From Phallusia mammillata (Eukaryota; Chordata; Ascidiacea; Phlebobranchia; Ascidiidae), in NCBI GenBank assembly GCA_003260075.1, contig QLIY01000312.1:62001-126000 (forward strand): 64,000 nucleotides of DNA, read 5' to 3'. The notes beneath the pieces are model-generated. The model was not told where the DNA came from. It made no database searches and worked only from the letters and a program-made list of their open reading frames with translations. A program made the position numbers and the translations under genes. Of the stretch, positions 35,144-47,418 are shown piece by piece; position 1 is the stretch's first letter, and the number at the start of each line of letters is the position of its first letter.

Positions 35144-36059
35144 ACTTTGAGTACGTTTGCAAGTTTTGTTTTTGTAGGGTGACAGATTAAAAACGTTAAA
35201 AGTTTGGGCCTTAATATAGATACCTATGCTGTTAATTAGGCCCAACATTTTTATGCCTTTTTAAAAAGGCCAGAAGTCATCAGACTCTTTTATACCTTAC
35301 TTCGGTCACAATAAACTTCCGAAAAACAACGTATTTAACTTGAGGACACATCACTGTTAATTTGAAGCTAGTAGCAAAAACAAAAAAACAACCGCTTGAC
35401 AGTCGATCACCAATAAATCTAAATGAAAGACTAAATTCCAACAACATACTATTAGGACTTCCATCTCTCTAAGAAAGCAAAAAGCAATTTTTGTGCATGG
35501 CACTCGTCTTTGCTATAAAAAGCACTTTAGAAAAAGAAAAATGTTGGGCCCTATTGCCACCAATGGCTGACAAACAAAACCATAGTAAAATTTAAGTAAT
35601 TCTTTTTCCCAGATTGAGTAATGCTCCAATTAAACTAAAATGAACCCATTAATGATAAGTTTTATCTTAATCAGTTTTCATTTTGACAACAAAACCTTTC
35701 TATTTTTGTAACCAATTTTTTAACAAAATTATAAAAAAGTGTAAACAAACACTTTTGAATTTAGATTGGTCGTAACAACTATTACAAGAACTGGCAGGTC
35801 CAAATCTTTGTAAATCACTGTAAGCACGTATATATATTAAAATTAACTCAAAAGGGAAACATTTTTGCTTTCATACAAAAAATATGAGCTGTTGGCCTTC
35901 CGGGCCTATTAACCTTCAAGTACCTTACTACAAGTTCTGCAGTGGCAATTTTACCACCAACTTCTCTTAAACACAAGTTATGTCTACTGGTGTTGCGACT
36001 TTGTGCTGTGCAACAGTTAAACCGGTAAATTGTTCAACCCTAACAAGATAAATTATCAA

Positions 36060-36165
36060 AATATTCCATATGGCCACGTTCAGTTACCGAGCGTTAATTG
36101 ATGTATGCTTGACTCGTGTTACACATGTCAACTATTTTAACCGTAACATTAAACCAAACCATGCA
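36060..36165. repeat. Cluster-specific upstream block (7TM copy A side)
   Basis: The block GGCCACGTTCAGTTACCGAG to ACATTAAACCAAACCATGCAT recurs upstream of other 7TM copies: 38927-39022, 43425-43530 and 46075-46165, with truncated forms at 39780-39820 and 39891-39930. It has the same orientation relative to the downstream gene in all of these. It may be regulatory or just part of the duplicated unit. Confidence 0.65.
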
Positions 36166-36664
36166 TAATGTATTAGTAAATTGCTTTGGTCTGAAAAATC
36201 CCCAAGCCACACCAGATTGGAAAACATTTTTTGTGTTAATTTTATGCAGAGATTTTTTTGGTTTTAAAACTTGCTCGCCTTTCGCATGGAGTAAAGACTT
36301 TTCAATGCGGAAATCCTGTCTCTCTCCCTTTGTCTCCTTCTGTGGCTCTCTTTGAGGTACTTACATTGAAAAGCAAGACTTGGTGTTTTTTTAAACGCTT
36401 TCAAATATTTTTTATTTCAGTTATCAATCCAATCGGGCGCTGTATGCGTTTCATATTTCAATTCATGTTGGTTGCACAGTAACCAAAAAACTTCATTTAA
36501 ATCGTCTCACATAACGCTTTTAGAAAATCTACACGTCCAAGCTACTTATATTAGGCGATAAAATACACAAACGTTAAGCACACTGATATCTAACAAAACA
36601 TAAACATTAGCCAAGCATTTTTGCATAACATAGGAAATATTTCTTAAGACTTTTTATTGTTCTT

Positions 36665-37678
36665 TCATTTCGACTGGCTCCCATTTGCTGTTGATTTTTC
36701 CGAGATGCTGAAGACTTGCATTTCAATATTTTCTCCTTCAGCGTTTCCTGCAGCTGTTTGCGATTCGGCATTCCACACGCCACCGTTGTTTGCAGTTTTG
36801 GAAGGATGGACTTTTCCCAATGTTTGAATCTGAATCATCTTGAAAGGAAACAACCTTTTCTTGTAATCAGGAAAAGAAAATATAGAAGTGAATACATTAA
36901 GAACATGATACGAAAGAGCTATACAGGAAAAAACAGGCTGTGTCATCCAGTCAATTTTTAATATAAGGTACTTGGAAAACGATACAAAAGCAACAAAAGC
37001 TACCGTAGATGCTACACATATTGCAGTACACGAAGCACAGCGAACGTAGACACCCTTGGTATTTGTCAAATATCTGTAGTATGTCGATAATGGCAAAAGA
37101 TACAGAATCACAAGAGAAACCTGAAATAGAACGAGACCGACCGAACTTGCCATTACAAATCGAATTAAGGTAGGTTCTGTGATGCATCTCTTCTTTGGCA
37201 AATGCTTCAGTTTTGTGGTGAGAACAGCAGTCAGTTGCAAAATGGAGAAAAATGTGATTCCAGCCAAGACAAATTTGCTAAAAATCTTCGCTCTTTTTAC
37301 CCACACCTCCCCAGATCGAACTGTCTTGTACACTGAATATTGACGAAGCCACAGCGAAAGATACACAAGATATAGCGAAATACTGATCGGAGTCAACAAA
37401 AAGTTTACTATCCAGGTACAAATTGTGTCGTTAAATTGGATTAAATTAATCTCAATCACTAAAACCGTTGACGACAGAACCAAAAGAAAACTCGAAGCTG
37501 TACAAAGTCGGTTGTTGTGCTTTAAGCCTTTCTGCTGTGAATACAGCTGATATACAAACGAAGTTATAGTCAAATAACCGCTTATTGCCATCACAGTTCC
37601 AACTGCCAACTTTTCAATGATTGTCGATTCACTCACAATCGTGAAAGTATCGTCCAACGTTGAAGTGTTGTTGGCCAT
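36665..37678 (-). CDS. Seven-TM protein, cluster copy B (intact)
   Basis: The only uninterrupted copy: 337 residues from MANNTSTLDDTFT at 37678 to the stop at 36665, single exon. TM segments at about residues 24-46, 58-80, 86-108, 130-150, 170-194, 207-230 and 240-263, then PDYKKRLFPFKMIQ and a hydrophilic tail of about 65 residues. The third segment ends YLSLWLRQYSVYKTV; YLSLWLRQ is conserved in all copies. The N-terminus carries overlapping sequons NNT and NTS. The tail ends EKSTANGSQSK instead of EKINSKWEPVEMKEQ, because one base is missing near 36697 relative to the other copies. A divergent GPCR or chemoreceptor is the best guess from topology alone. Confidence 0.85.
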   Translation of the reverse strand: MANNTSTLDDTFTIVSESTIIEKLAVGTVMAISGYLTITSFVYQLYSQQKGLKHNNRLCTASSFLLVLSSTVLVIEINLIQFNDTICTWIVNFLLTPISISLYLVYLSLWLRQYSVYKTVRSGEVWVKRAKIFSKFVLAGITFFSILQLTAVLTTKLKHLPKKRCITEPTLIRFVMASSVGLVLFQVSLVILYLLPLSTYYRYLTNTKGVYVRCASCTAICVASTVAFVAFVSFSKYLILKIDWMTQPVFSCIALSYHVLNVFTSIFSFPDYKKRLFPFKMIQIQTLGKVHPSKTANNGGVWNAESQTAAGNAEGENIEMQVFSISEKSTANGSQSK

Positions 37679-37779
37679 ATTTAGTTTAGAAAAAAATGCA
37701 GAGCTGAAACAAAATTCTATTTGCTCAAAAATGCAAACCTGTGATAATGAAATAAAATCCGTTCAAATTGTACCGAAAC

Positions 37780-37950
37780 GGTCCCCCAAATTTCTCCAGC
37801 GGTTTCCCAAAATTTGGACTTTGGCTTTTTGGTATTTAAATGAAACACTTGGGTCTTTAAAACTACTTAGCAGTCACCCAAACCAAACCTTAAAAAAAAG
37901 TCTCTTAAAACTACTTAGCGGTCACCCAAACCAAACCTTAAAAAAAACCC
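37780..37950. repeat. Dispersed repeat, second copy of 510-665
   Basis: CCAAATTTCTCCAGCGGTTTCCC and CAGTCACCCAAACCAAACC match 510-665. Within it the 3' portion (CTTAAAACTACTTAGCGG... CCAAACC) is repeated. Copy A's flank lacks this piece, so it entered copy B's flank after the two genes duplicated. Confidence 0.6.
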
Positions 37951-39626
37951 TGCCTACAGGTAATAAAAAGTCCCTTGAAAAACTACTGTATACGACTGAA
38001 AAAAATTAAGAGTTTCTGGCCAAATGTGGCATGATGGTTGTAGAGATCACTTATAAACATCCATATTACTTTGAAGACGTTTGCAAGTTTGGTTTTTGTA
38101 GGATGATGGTTCCAAAAAAAAAAAAAAACATTTGGCCTTAATACACATATCTATGCTGTTAATTAGGCCCAACATTTTTGTGCCTTTTTATAAAGCCCAC
38201 ACTCTCTTCGGTCACAACTTGAAGACACATAACTGTTAATTTAAAGGTATTGTCAACAAATAAACAACCGTTTGACATTCGATCGCCAATAAAACTAAAT
38301 GAAAGACCACATTCCAAAAACTTACTATTAGGACTTTCACCTCTCTAAGAATACAAAAATCATATTTTGTGCATGCCACTCGCCTTTGCTATTAATGACA
38401 CTTTGGAAAATAAAAAAAATGTTGGGCCTTATTACAACCAATGGCTGACAGACAGATCGTAATAAAGCTTATTCGAAGTAACTATTTTTTCCAAAATAAA
38501 TAATGCTCCAATTAAACTAAAATGGCCCCCCTATATTACAAAGCTTTCATTTTGACAGCAAAACCTTTTTTTTTAACAAAATTATAAAAATGTTGCAAAC
38601 AAACACTTTTGAATTTGGATTGGTCGTAATAACAACTAATACAAAGAATTTGCAGGTTCAAATCTTTGTAAATCACTGTAAATACGTATATACATTAACA
38701 TTAAATTAAAACGAAAACATTTTTGCTTGCATATAAAAAAATATGAGCTGTGGGCCTTATTACTATCCGGGCTTAACCTTAAGGTAACATATAATACAAG
38801 TTCTGCAGTCGCAATGCCATCTTTTGAAAAACAAGTTATGTCTGCTGGTGTTGCGACTTTGTGCTGTGCAACAATTAACCGGTGAATTGTCCAACCATAC
38901 ACTGCAAATTTTGAAAATTTTCCATATGGCCACGTTCAGTTACCGAGCGTTAATCGATGTATGTTTGACTCGTGTTACACATGTCAACTATTTTAACCGT
39001 AACATTAAACCAAACCATGTATAATGTATCACTATATTGGGTTAAGTTGAGTTGTTGGGTTTATTTCGCCTGGCAAAATCGTAGCAGCACAATTGCGCTA
39101 ATATATTCACCAACCCGGAAATAGCTGCTCAATGTTCAGACGTAAAAAGCGCGACAAAGTTCAAAGTTTGGTTTAACGTAAGGATTTTAAATTTTCTTGC
39201 TTTTAGCATAAAATTATCTGTTAAGTAGGTCTTAAGTGAGGATAAGTATTGTTACGCATAAGAAACATTTTTCGTTTTAGGTTAGTTTGTCCAGCCACTT
39301 CAAACTTCGTACCTAAAAACAAGCAATCGTTTTTTAATGTCCTGAAGTGTGCCTTTAGTTCCCCCCCCCCCCCAAACTTCGTACCTAAAAACAAGCAATC
39401 GTTTTTTAATGTCCTGAAGTTTGCCTTTAGTTACATATCAATGAGCTTGACGGTTTGTCTTCTTTATTTGCTGAATAAAACTTGAGACGACAATATACTT
39501 AATTGTTGCACTTAAAACGATAATTTATATAATTTATAGAAGATATGTAGACAGCTTGGCAAAATTTCAATGCAAAATGTCAGTCAAATGTTAAAAGTTT
39601 CCAAACAATATAGAAATCATATTTCT

Positions 39627-39657
<31 letters not shown>

Positions 39658-40623
39658 TTGGCGTATTTACATCAAAAACGTAAGACTTGTTTTTTTTGTT
39701 TTATTGCAAAAAAAAAATCCGCACTGTTCCGCGCAGAAATAAATTTGGGGGTCTTTCTGACTAACCCAGCAATTTAGTAATGATTTATCCATGGTTTGGT
39801 TTAATATTACGGTTAAAATACCCCCCCCCCCGCACTGTTCCGCGCAGAAATAAATTTGGGGGTCTTTCTGACTAACCCTGCAATTTAGTAATAATTTATC
39901 CATGGTTTGGTTTAATATTACGGTTAAAATTCCCCCCCCCCAATTGAATCACTATAGCGCGACCCAATTTTTGACCCTGCGCGACCCATACTTTGAGAAC
40001 CACTGCTTTAGATGTTGCACAGCACAATGTCACAACAATAGACGGAAAAACATCGTGTTTAAGGGAAATCGGTAAGGCATTGCGACTGCAAAGGGTGTAG
40101 TATTAATTACGTTTGGCAAAACATAACATAGGCTTTTATTTAATGAGCAACAAAGCATAGACAGATTCAAGGTTAGTTTTCCCAAATCCCAATATTCAAC
40201 ATGTTTAGATTATAGCGCTGTATAAATAAAAGTAAAAAACAGCCAGAAGAGATGGTAACGCGGGAAACGAAGGACAGTGTAAAGCTTGTCCACTAGAGTA
40301 GTTAACGGACTGAACACCGGTTTGCAATCATGTAAACGCTGCTTAAAAAAGGATAAGCTATGATCGTTTTGTCTGATAAACAAACGACCTTTAATCATAT
40401 GCAGTTCCTAATCCCAACTTCTTAAATAACATGAATTTTTGTCTGAAACCAGCAACATTTTGTTGTCCACGGTTGGTGTATGCCTTCATAAAAAGCTAAA
40501 TATATGACAACACGATGGTTTAAAAACTGATTATTGAACGATATTTATTTTATTATGACAGCTTTGGATTTTTGATCAATTGTAATTTTGTGTCATCGTA
40601 CACATATCTTTTGTGAACAAAAT
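37951..40623. other. Intergenic within 7TM cluster
   Basis: It contains the upstream block of copy B (38927-39022), a short TC microsatellite (about 39627-39653), C runs at 39361, 39821 and 39931 each flanked by repeated sequence, and truncated upstream blocks for copy C. No additional gene was seen. Confidence 0.5.
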
Positions 40624-40846
40624 ATGACTAACAACACTGCAGCATTGGACTATACTTTCACAATTGTAAGTGAATCGACAATCATTGAAAAGATGGCAGT
40701 CGGAACTGTGATCGCATTAACGGGTTATCTGACTATAACTTCGTTTGTATATCAGCTGTATTCACAACAGCAGGGCTTGGAACTTAATAACCGACTTTGC
40801 ACCGCTTCAAGTTTGTTGATGCTTATGACGGGATTCCCCCCCCCCC
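40624..40846 (+). pseudogene. 7TM copy C, first N-terminal piece
   Basis: It starts MTNNTAALDYTFTIVSES and runs through TM1 to LLMLMTGF, where a C run interrupts it. About 50 bases later the upstream sequence is repeated (TTCATAAAAAGCTAAATATATGACAACACG, first seen near 40485) and the gene starts again at 40990. The two N-termini differ at several residues, so they could be two alleles or two adjacent genes collapsed together. Confidence 0.6.
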
Positions 40847-40989
40847 TGCCTTCATAAAAAGCTAAATATATGACAACACGATGGTTTAAAAACTAATTAT
40901 TGAACGATATTTATTTTATTATGACAGCTTTGGATTTTTGCTCAATTGTAATTGTGTGTCATCGTACACATATTTTTTCTGAAATAAAT

Positions 40990-42379
40990 ATGACTAACAA
41001 CACTTCAACATTGGACGATACTTTCACAATTGTAAGTGAATCGACAATCATTGAAAAGGTGACAGTTGGAACTGTGATCGCATTAACGGGTTATCTGACT
41101 ATAACTTCGTTTGTATATCAGCTGTATTCACAACAGCAGGGCTTGGAGCTCAATAACCGAATTTGCACCGCTTCAAGTTTGTTGATGCTTATGACGGGAT
41201 TGATTTTGTTGATTGAGGTTAATTTAACTGTGTTTGACACTACAGTGTGTACCTGGATAGAGAATGTTTCCGTTTTTCCAGTCAGTATTTCGTTATATCT
41301 GGTTTACCTTTCTTTGTGGCTTCGCCAGTATTCACTGTACAAAACAGTTCACTCCAAAGAGGTTTGGGTTAAGAGGGCAAAGATTTTTAGCAAATTTGTT
41401 CTCGCTGGTATCACGTTTTTCGCAATCTTGCAAATTGCAGCTGCACTCACTAACAAAACGGAACATTTTCCCCCCCCCCCGGTTTGGGTTAAGAGGGCAA
41501 AGATTTTTAGCAAATTTGTTCTCGCTGGCATCACGTTTTTCGCTCTTATGCAAATTGCAGCTGCACTCACCAACAAAACGGAACATTTTTCAAAAAAGAG
41601 ATGCATCGCAGAACCTACCACACTTACCTTTGTAATGACAAGTTCAGTGGGACTACTTCAATTTCAAGTTTTANAATTTACCGTTTACGTACAACCATAA
41701 ACTATTTGTAGTCACAAGTTTTATTTCGAAAATATTCAACGAAAATCGGCCCAATGCATTGATGCGTTTATACCTCGTTATAACGAGCGTCGAACTTAAG
41801 GACTTAAAAGAGTTTTTTGTTGTTTGGGGAAATAGAATTAAAATTTGAAGTAGCTGCACAGACAAGACTAACACAAAACATCTTTTTTCTCTCTAAAACA
41901 TTTTACAGACATTTAAAGAGATACTTGCCCCCCCCCCACCTTTATCGACATACTACAGATTCTTGACGGGTACAAAGGGTGTCTATATTCGCTGTGCTTC
42001 GTGTACTGCAGTGTGTGTAGCATCTGCTATTGCTTTCGTTTCTTTGATACAATTTTATCCTTTCTTGATATTGGAACTTGACTGGACGACACACACAGTT
42101 TTGGCAAGTATTGGCCTTAATTATTACATCATGAATGTCTTAACATCGATATTTTCTTATCCTGATTACAAGAAACGGTTGTTTCCCTTCAAGATGATTC
42201 AGATTAAAAAATTGGGTAAAGTACATCCCTCCGAAACTGCAGATAAGGGTGGCGTGTGGAATGCCGAGTCGCAAACAGCTGCAGGAAACGTTGAAGGAGA
42301 AAATATTGAAATGAAAGTCTTTAACATCTCGGAAAAAATCAACAGCAAATGGGAGCCAGTGGAAATGAATGAACAATAA
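40990..42379 (+). pseudogene. 7TM protein, cluster copy C (interrupted)
   Basis: It starts MTNNTSTLDDTFT at 40990 and continues in one frame through TM4, but a C run at 41470-41480 is followed by a second reading of the VWVKRAKIFSKFVLAGITFF segment. A single N at 41673 then joins TM5 to sequence found again at 42525-42750 (3' flank). After a C run at 41929-41936 the gene resumes at TYYRFLTGTKGVY and ends EPVEMNEQ at 42379. Every break is at a homopolymer or N, so the true locus may be an intact gene of about 335 residues. The stop codon overlaps an AATAAA signal. Confidence 0.65.
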
Positions 42380-44281
42380 AAATTCTATTCAAACATTTCC
42401 TTAATGTACGAAAATGTTTGGCTAGTTTAATGTGTATGGTCATGTTTTGTGAAATATCGGTGTGTTTTACTGTCAAAGTTTGTTAACCCATATTTCGATT
42501 AAAAAAATGCTGTAGGATCAATTTTAATTTACCGTTTACGTACAACCATAAACTATTTGTAGTCACAAGTTTTATTTCGAAAATATTCAACGAAAATCGG
42601 CCCAATGCATTGATGCGTTTATACCTCGTTATAACGAGCGTCGAACTTAAGGACTTAAAAGAGTTTTTTGTTGTTTGGGGAAATAGAATTAAAATTTGAA
42701 GTAGCTGCACAGACAAGACTAACACAAAACATCTTTTTTCTCTCTAAAACATTTTTACCGACATTTAAAGAAATACTTAACATGTTCATTTTTCCGGTCT
42801 AAAAACACGAAAATTTTGAATCGTTCTGAAAACTAAAATTTCTACAGTTTTGATAACCAGTTGCGTGCGCGGTTGAGCAAAACTATTGAAGATGCGTTGT
42901 TTTTGCAGTTTTGTTTTATGTTTTTCGGTAATCTTGCATGAGTTATTGAGCGGGTCAATCTTTTACCCCGCCCCCCCCCCCGCGGTTGAGCAAAACTATT
43001 GAAGATGCGTTGTTTTTGCAGTTTTGTTATATGTTTTTTCTGTAATCTTGCATGAGTTATTGAGCGGGTCAATCTTTAAACCCTCTTGTAAACCAAATGC
43101 CAAACAAATACAAAATTTCGCCCAAATCCGCGCAGAAAAGTTGTCATTTCACACGAAATGCGGCCAATAAAATGCGCGTAAGTTTTTTAACAAAAAATCT
43201 TCAAAGGAAAAACTGCTTTCCAACCTGGCGTTGTTTAGGGATTGGTAACGACTAAACCCCCCCCCCCGCCCAAATCCGCGCAGAAAAGTTGTCATTTCAC
43301 ACGAAATGCGGCCAGTAAAATGCGCGTAAGTTTTTTAACAAAAAATCTTCAAACCAAAAATTGCTTTCTAACCTGGCGTTGTTTAGGGATTTGTACCGAC
43401 TAATTCAATTAAGTAATGATTTATGCATGGTTTGGTTTGATGTTACGGTTAAAATAGTTTACATGAGTAACCCTAGTCAAACATACACCAATTAACGCTC
43501 GGTATCTGAACGTGACCATATGTGGTATTTTAATAATTTGCATTGTATGATTGAACAATTTACTGTTTGGTTGTTGCACAGCACAAGGTCGCAACATCAG
43601 TCGACAAAAATCATGTTTAAGAGGAATTGGTAGTGGCATTGCGACTGCAGAGATTGTAGTATTAGTAACACCTCGCATCAACATCAATAGAAAATTGTAT
43701 TTAACTAGTAACAAACTATAGACCGACTGAAGTTTAGTTTTACTAAACCTGAATATTAAGCATATTTCGATTGGAGCGTTGTATGACAAAATCGTTTAGA
43801 AGAGATGGTAAAGCGAGAAACAAAAGAGTGTGCAAAGCTGCCCCACTGGAGTAGTTACCGGTCTGAAAACTGCTTTGCAATCATAAAAACGATGGTCCAA
43901 AAGTTTACAAAGCTCTAATCGTTATGTATGTAGTGCAAATGGTTTTTAAGTCCATGTTTTCATTTTCCAATTCTAACTTATCAAATAAAATAAATTCCTG
44001 TCCAATACAAGCAACGTGTTTGGTCATGGATTTAAGTATGCCCTGTACAAAAATTAAAGTATGGTGTTGCAAAAGATGGCAACTACAAAAGCTGTAAGTG
44101 ATTGATTCTCTCCTTTACTCTGTTTGTTTTTAAAACCTAAAAATGTTTGCAAAAACCATTAGGGAAAACTCAAACCAAAGAGAAAATAAACCCATTTTGA
44201 ACGATTTCATTTTTTACAGGTTTACATTTTTTACCAAATAGAATTTTGTTTATACTCTACAATTTTTTTTCTAAACTAAAT
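42380..44281. other. Intergenic within 7TM cluster
   Basis: The 3' flank of copy C, whose 42525-42770 segment is also found misplaced inside the gene at 41674-41928. Two C-run joins (42967 and 43257) have repeated flanks. The upstream block of copy D is at 43425-43530. No gene seen. Confidence 0.5.
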
Positions 44282-45303
44282 ATGACCAACAACACTTCAA
44301 CATTGGACGATACTTTCACTATTATGAGTGAATCGACAATCACTGAATGGTTGGCAGTTGGAACTGCCCCCCCCCCGGTTATCTGACTATAACTTCGTTT
44401 GTATATCAGCTGCATTCACAACAGAAAGGCTTGAAGTTCAACAACCGACTTTGCACAGCCTCTTGCTTTTTGTTGCTTCTGGTGGGATTTCTTTTGTTGA
44501 TTGAGATTAATTTAACTGTGTTTGACACAACAGTGTGTACTTGGATAGAGAATGTTGGCATTTGTCCAATCAGCATTTCGTTATATCTAGTTTACCTATC
44601 TTTGTGGTTTCGCCAGCATTCATTGTATAAAACAGTTCACTCCAAAGAGGTGTGGGTGAAAAGAGCAAAGATTTTGAGCAAATTTGTTCTCGCTGGCATG
44701 AGTTTTTTCACAGTCTTGCAAATTGTAGCTATACTCACCAACAAAACGGAACATTTTCCAAAGATAAGGTGTATCACAGAACCAACTTCAGCTCGCTTTG
44801 TAATGTCAGGTTCAGTGGGACTCGCCGTATTTCAAGTTTCACTTCTGATTCTGTATCTTCTACCTTTATCGACATACTACAGATTCTTGACGGGTACAAA
44901 GGGTGTCTACATTCGTAGTGCTTCGTGTACAGTTGTATGTGTAGCATCTGCTATTGCATTTGTTTCTTTGCTACAATTTTATCATTCTTTGACGTTCAAA
45001 TTTGATTGGTTGACCCACCCAGTTTTGTTCAGCATCTGCCTTTGTTATTACATCATGAATGTCTTAACATCGATATTTTCTTTTCCTGATTACAAGAAAC
45101 GGTTGTTTCCCTTCAAGATGATTCAGATTAAAAAATTGGTTAAGGTCCATCCCTCCGAAACTGCAGATAAGGGTGGCGTGTGGAATGCCGAATCGCAAAC
45201 AGTTGCAGGAAACGCTGAAGGAGAAAATATTGAAATGCAAGTCTTTAGCATCTCAGAGAAAATCAACAGCAAATGGGAACCAGCCGAAATGAAAGAACAA
45301 TAA
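44282..45303 (+). CDS. Seven-TM protein, cluster copy D (frame broken by one C run)
   Basis: It starts MTNNTSTLDDTFTIMSES at 44282. A C run at 44369-44376 replaces about six residues before GYLTITSFVYQLHSQQ and shifts the frame; from there the reading is open to the stop at 45303 (EPAEMKEQ). TM2-TM7 and the PDYKKRLFPFKM helix are complete. Local variants: WLAVG after TITE, WFRQHS for WLRQYS, and KIRCITEP before TM5. The stop TAA is inside CAATAAAAA. If the C run is an artefact this is probably a functional gene. Its upstream block is 0.8 kb away. Confidence 0.75.
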
Positions 45304-47180
45304 AAACTCTTTACAAATATTTCCTACTTTACGCACAATGCTTGGCTAATTTAATGTATTTGTTCATGTTTAGCAAAATATGAGTGTGTTTTACGTTGTC
45401 TATTTTATCGACTCATATCTCATATAAGTAGCTTGGACGTGTAGTTTTTCTAAAAGCGTTATGTGGGACAATTTATTGAATTATTTTGGCAACTATATGA
45501 ATGGAAATATGAAACACATAGAACGCTGGATTGGATTGTTCACAGAAACGAATAAACTTGAAACAGTTTTAAAACACCTTGCTTTTCTAATGTAAATAAT
45601 TCAAAAAAGAAAAAAAAATTAACGTTTTTTTAAACTCACAAGTTTAACACTCGCCGGAACCAAACGCTTTTTTAATCAAGAATTCGCTAGAAAATGCTGT
45701 CCGCTCAATTTTGGACAGCTGTTTACGTATCTGTTATGAAACTGTTCGTTTATGTGAGCTTACAACAATAAACTATTTGTCGTCACAAGTTATATTTCGC
45801 AAATTTTCAACGAAAATCGGCCCAATGCATTGATACATAACGAACGTCAAACTTAAGGACTAAAAAAAGTTTTCTTGTTGTTTGGGAGATATGATTAAAC
45901 TTTAAAGCAACTGGACAGACAAAACCAAAACGAAAATGTTTCTTCTGTTTGACAAATGATTAACGAGAACTAAGAGCTATTCAACATTTACTTTTTACAT
46001 ATCTGAAAGCACGAAAATTTTGAATCCTTACAGAAAACTAAAACATTTACGGTTGTGAAAACCAGATTGAGTAATGATTTATGCATGGTTTGGTTTAACG
46101 TTACGGTTAAAATGATGTACAAGTGCAACACCAGTCAAACATACACCAGGTAAATAAACCTGGCCATATGGGATATTTTAATAATTTGCATTGTATGGTT
46201 GGACAAATTACTGTCTAGTTGTTGCACAGCACACGGTCGTAACATCAGACTGCAGAAACCGCGTGAAGTGAGATTGAAAGTTGGAGTTGATGTTAACAAT
46301 TGCGAGAGCCGAATTTGTGGTATTACATAAGTCTAAAAAAATAATGATAAACTATTGTATTTAACCAGTAACATAGTATAAAGTGATTTAGGTTTGGTTC
46401 TATTGAACCCAATATTCAGCATGATATGTCAAAGCGGTGTGTAAAAATTACAAAATAGCCTAAAGAGGTTGTAAAGCGGGTGACAAAAGTGGGTGTAAAG
46501 TTGCTCGACTGGAATGACTGGAAAACTGGAAAACGGTTTGCTATGATGGAAACGATGGTTGAAATGTTTGTTAAGATCCTTTATGTGTTCCCCCCCCCCA
46601 GTTGCTCGACTGGAATGACTGGAAAACTGGAAAACGGTTTGCTATGAGGGAAACGACGGTTGAAACGTTTGTTAAGATCGTTATGTGTGTAGTGAAAATG
46701 ACTTTTAAGACCATGTCTTAGTTTTCTAATCCTAACTTTTCTAACAAATCAATTGTTGTCCCAGAGTTCTAAACGGGCCTAAACCGAAACCCAGGCCGAA
46801 ACCCGAATCGTTTTTAAGAATCCCGTAACACCCCGAAAGTTAGATTGACAGGATTTTCAATTGAAGCCTCAGGAAAGACAAACAAACAAACACATTAGAC
46901 AAAAATAGACAATTGATCTTGAACAAGGCGTTTTAGGGCTGTTTTATATTAGGTCCGGTCCAGCAACCGGCTACTTGGCTAGATAAATTTATTCAAAAAA
47001 TACTGACACAGAGTGTAAAGTCAGGCCCGAAGCAAGCCTGTTGTATTGATGAAACCTAAACACGGCCCAAGCCGGGTCCGACTTACGACTCTGTATTGTC
47101 CAATACAAACAACATTTTGTGCTACATGGACTTGGTATGCCTTGATAAAAAGTTAAATACATGATAACGTGTGATGGTTT

Positions 47181-47273
<93 letters not shown>

Positions 47274-47418
47274 AACCTAACCATCATGAAAAACTTGAAC
47301 CAAAACAAAAAATGAAATACCAAAAAAGTAAACAATTTCCATTTTTTACAGATTTACCTTTGTGATCAAATAAGCTTAGAATTTTGTTTCTGCTGTACAA
47401 TTTTTTTCTAGAATAAAT
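45304..47418. other. Intergenic within 7TM cluster
   Basis: It contains sequence related to the 3' flank of copy C (about 45770-46070), the upstream block of copy E (46075-46165), a C-run duplication near 46590, a repeat shared with 300-735 (46770-47080), and a 90-base C run at 47182-47271. No gene seen. Confidence 0.5.
47182..47271 (+). repeat. 90-base pure C run
   Basis: Uninterrupted poly-C about 150 bases upstream of 7TM copy E. Its length is within a base or two of the runs at 32091 (G), 34182 (G) and 49599 (C). Proline- and glycine-only ORFs over it are artefacts. Confidence 0.9.

Noticed and set aside
41673..41700. Stop codon shortly after TM5 in 7TM copy C
   Set aside because: It lies in 3'-flank sequence joined by a single N, so it is an assembly product, not a truncated protein.
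46989..47365. Polyglycine and polyproline ORFs on both strands
   Set aside because: They are translations of the 90-base C run; no conserved sequence on either side.
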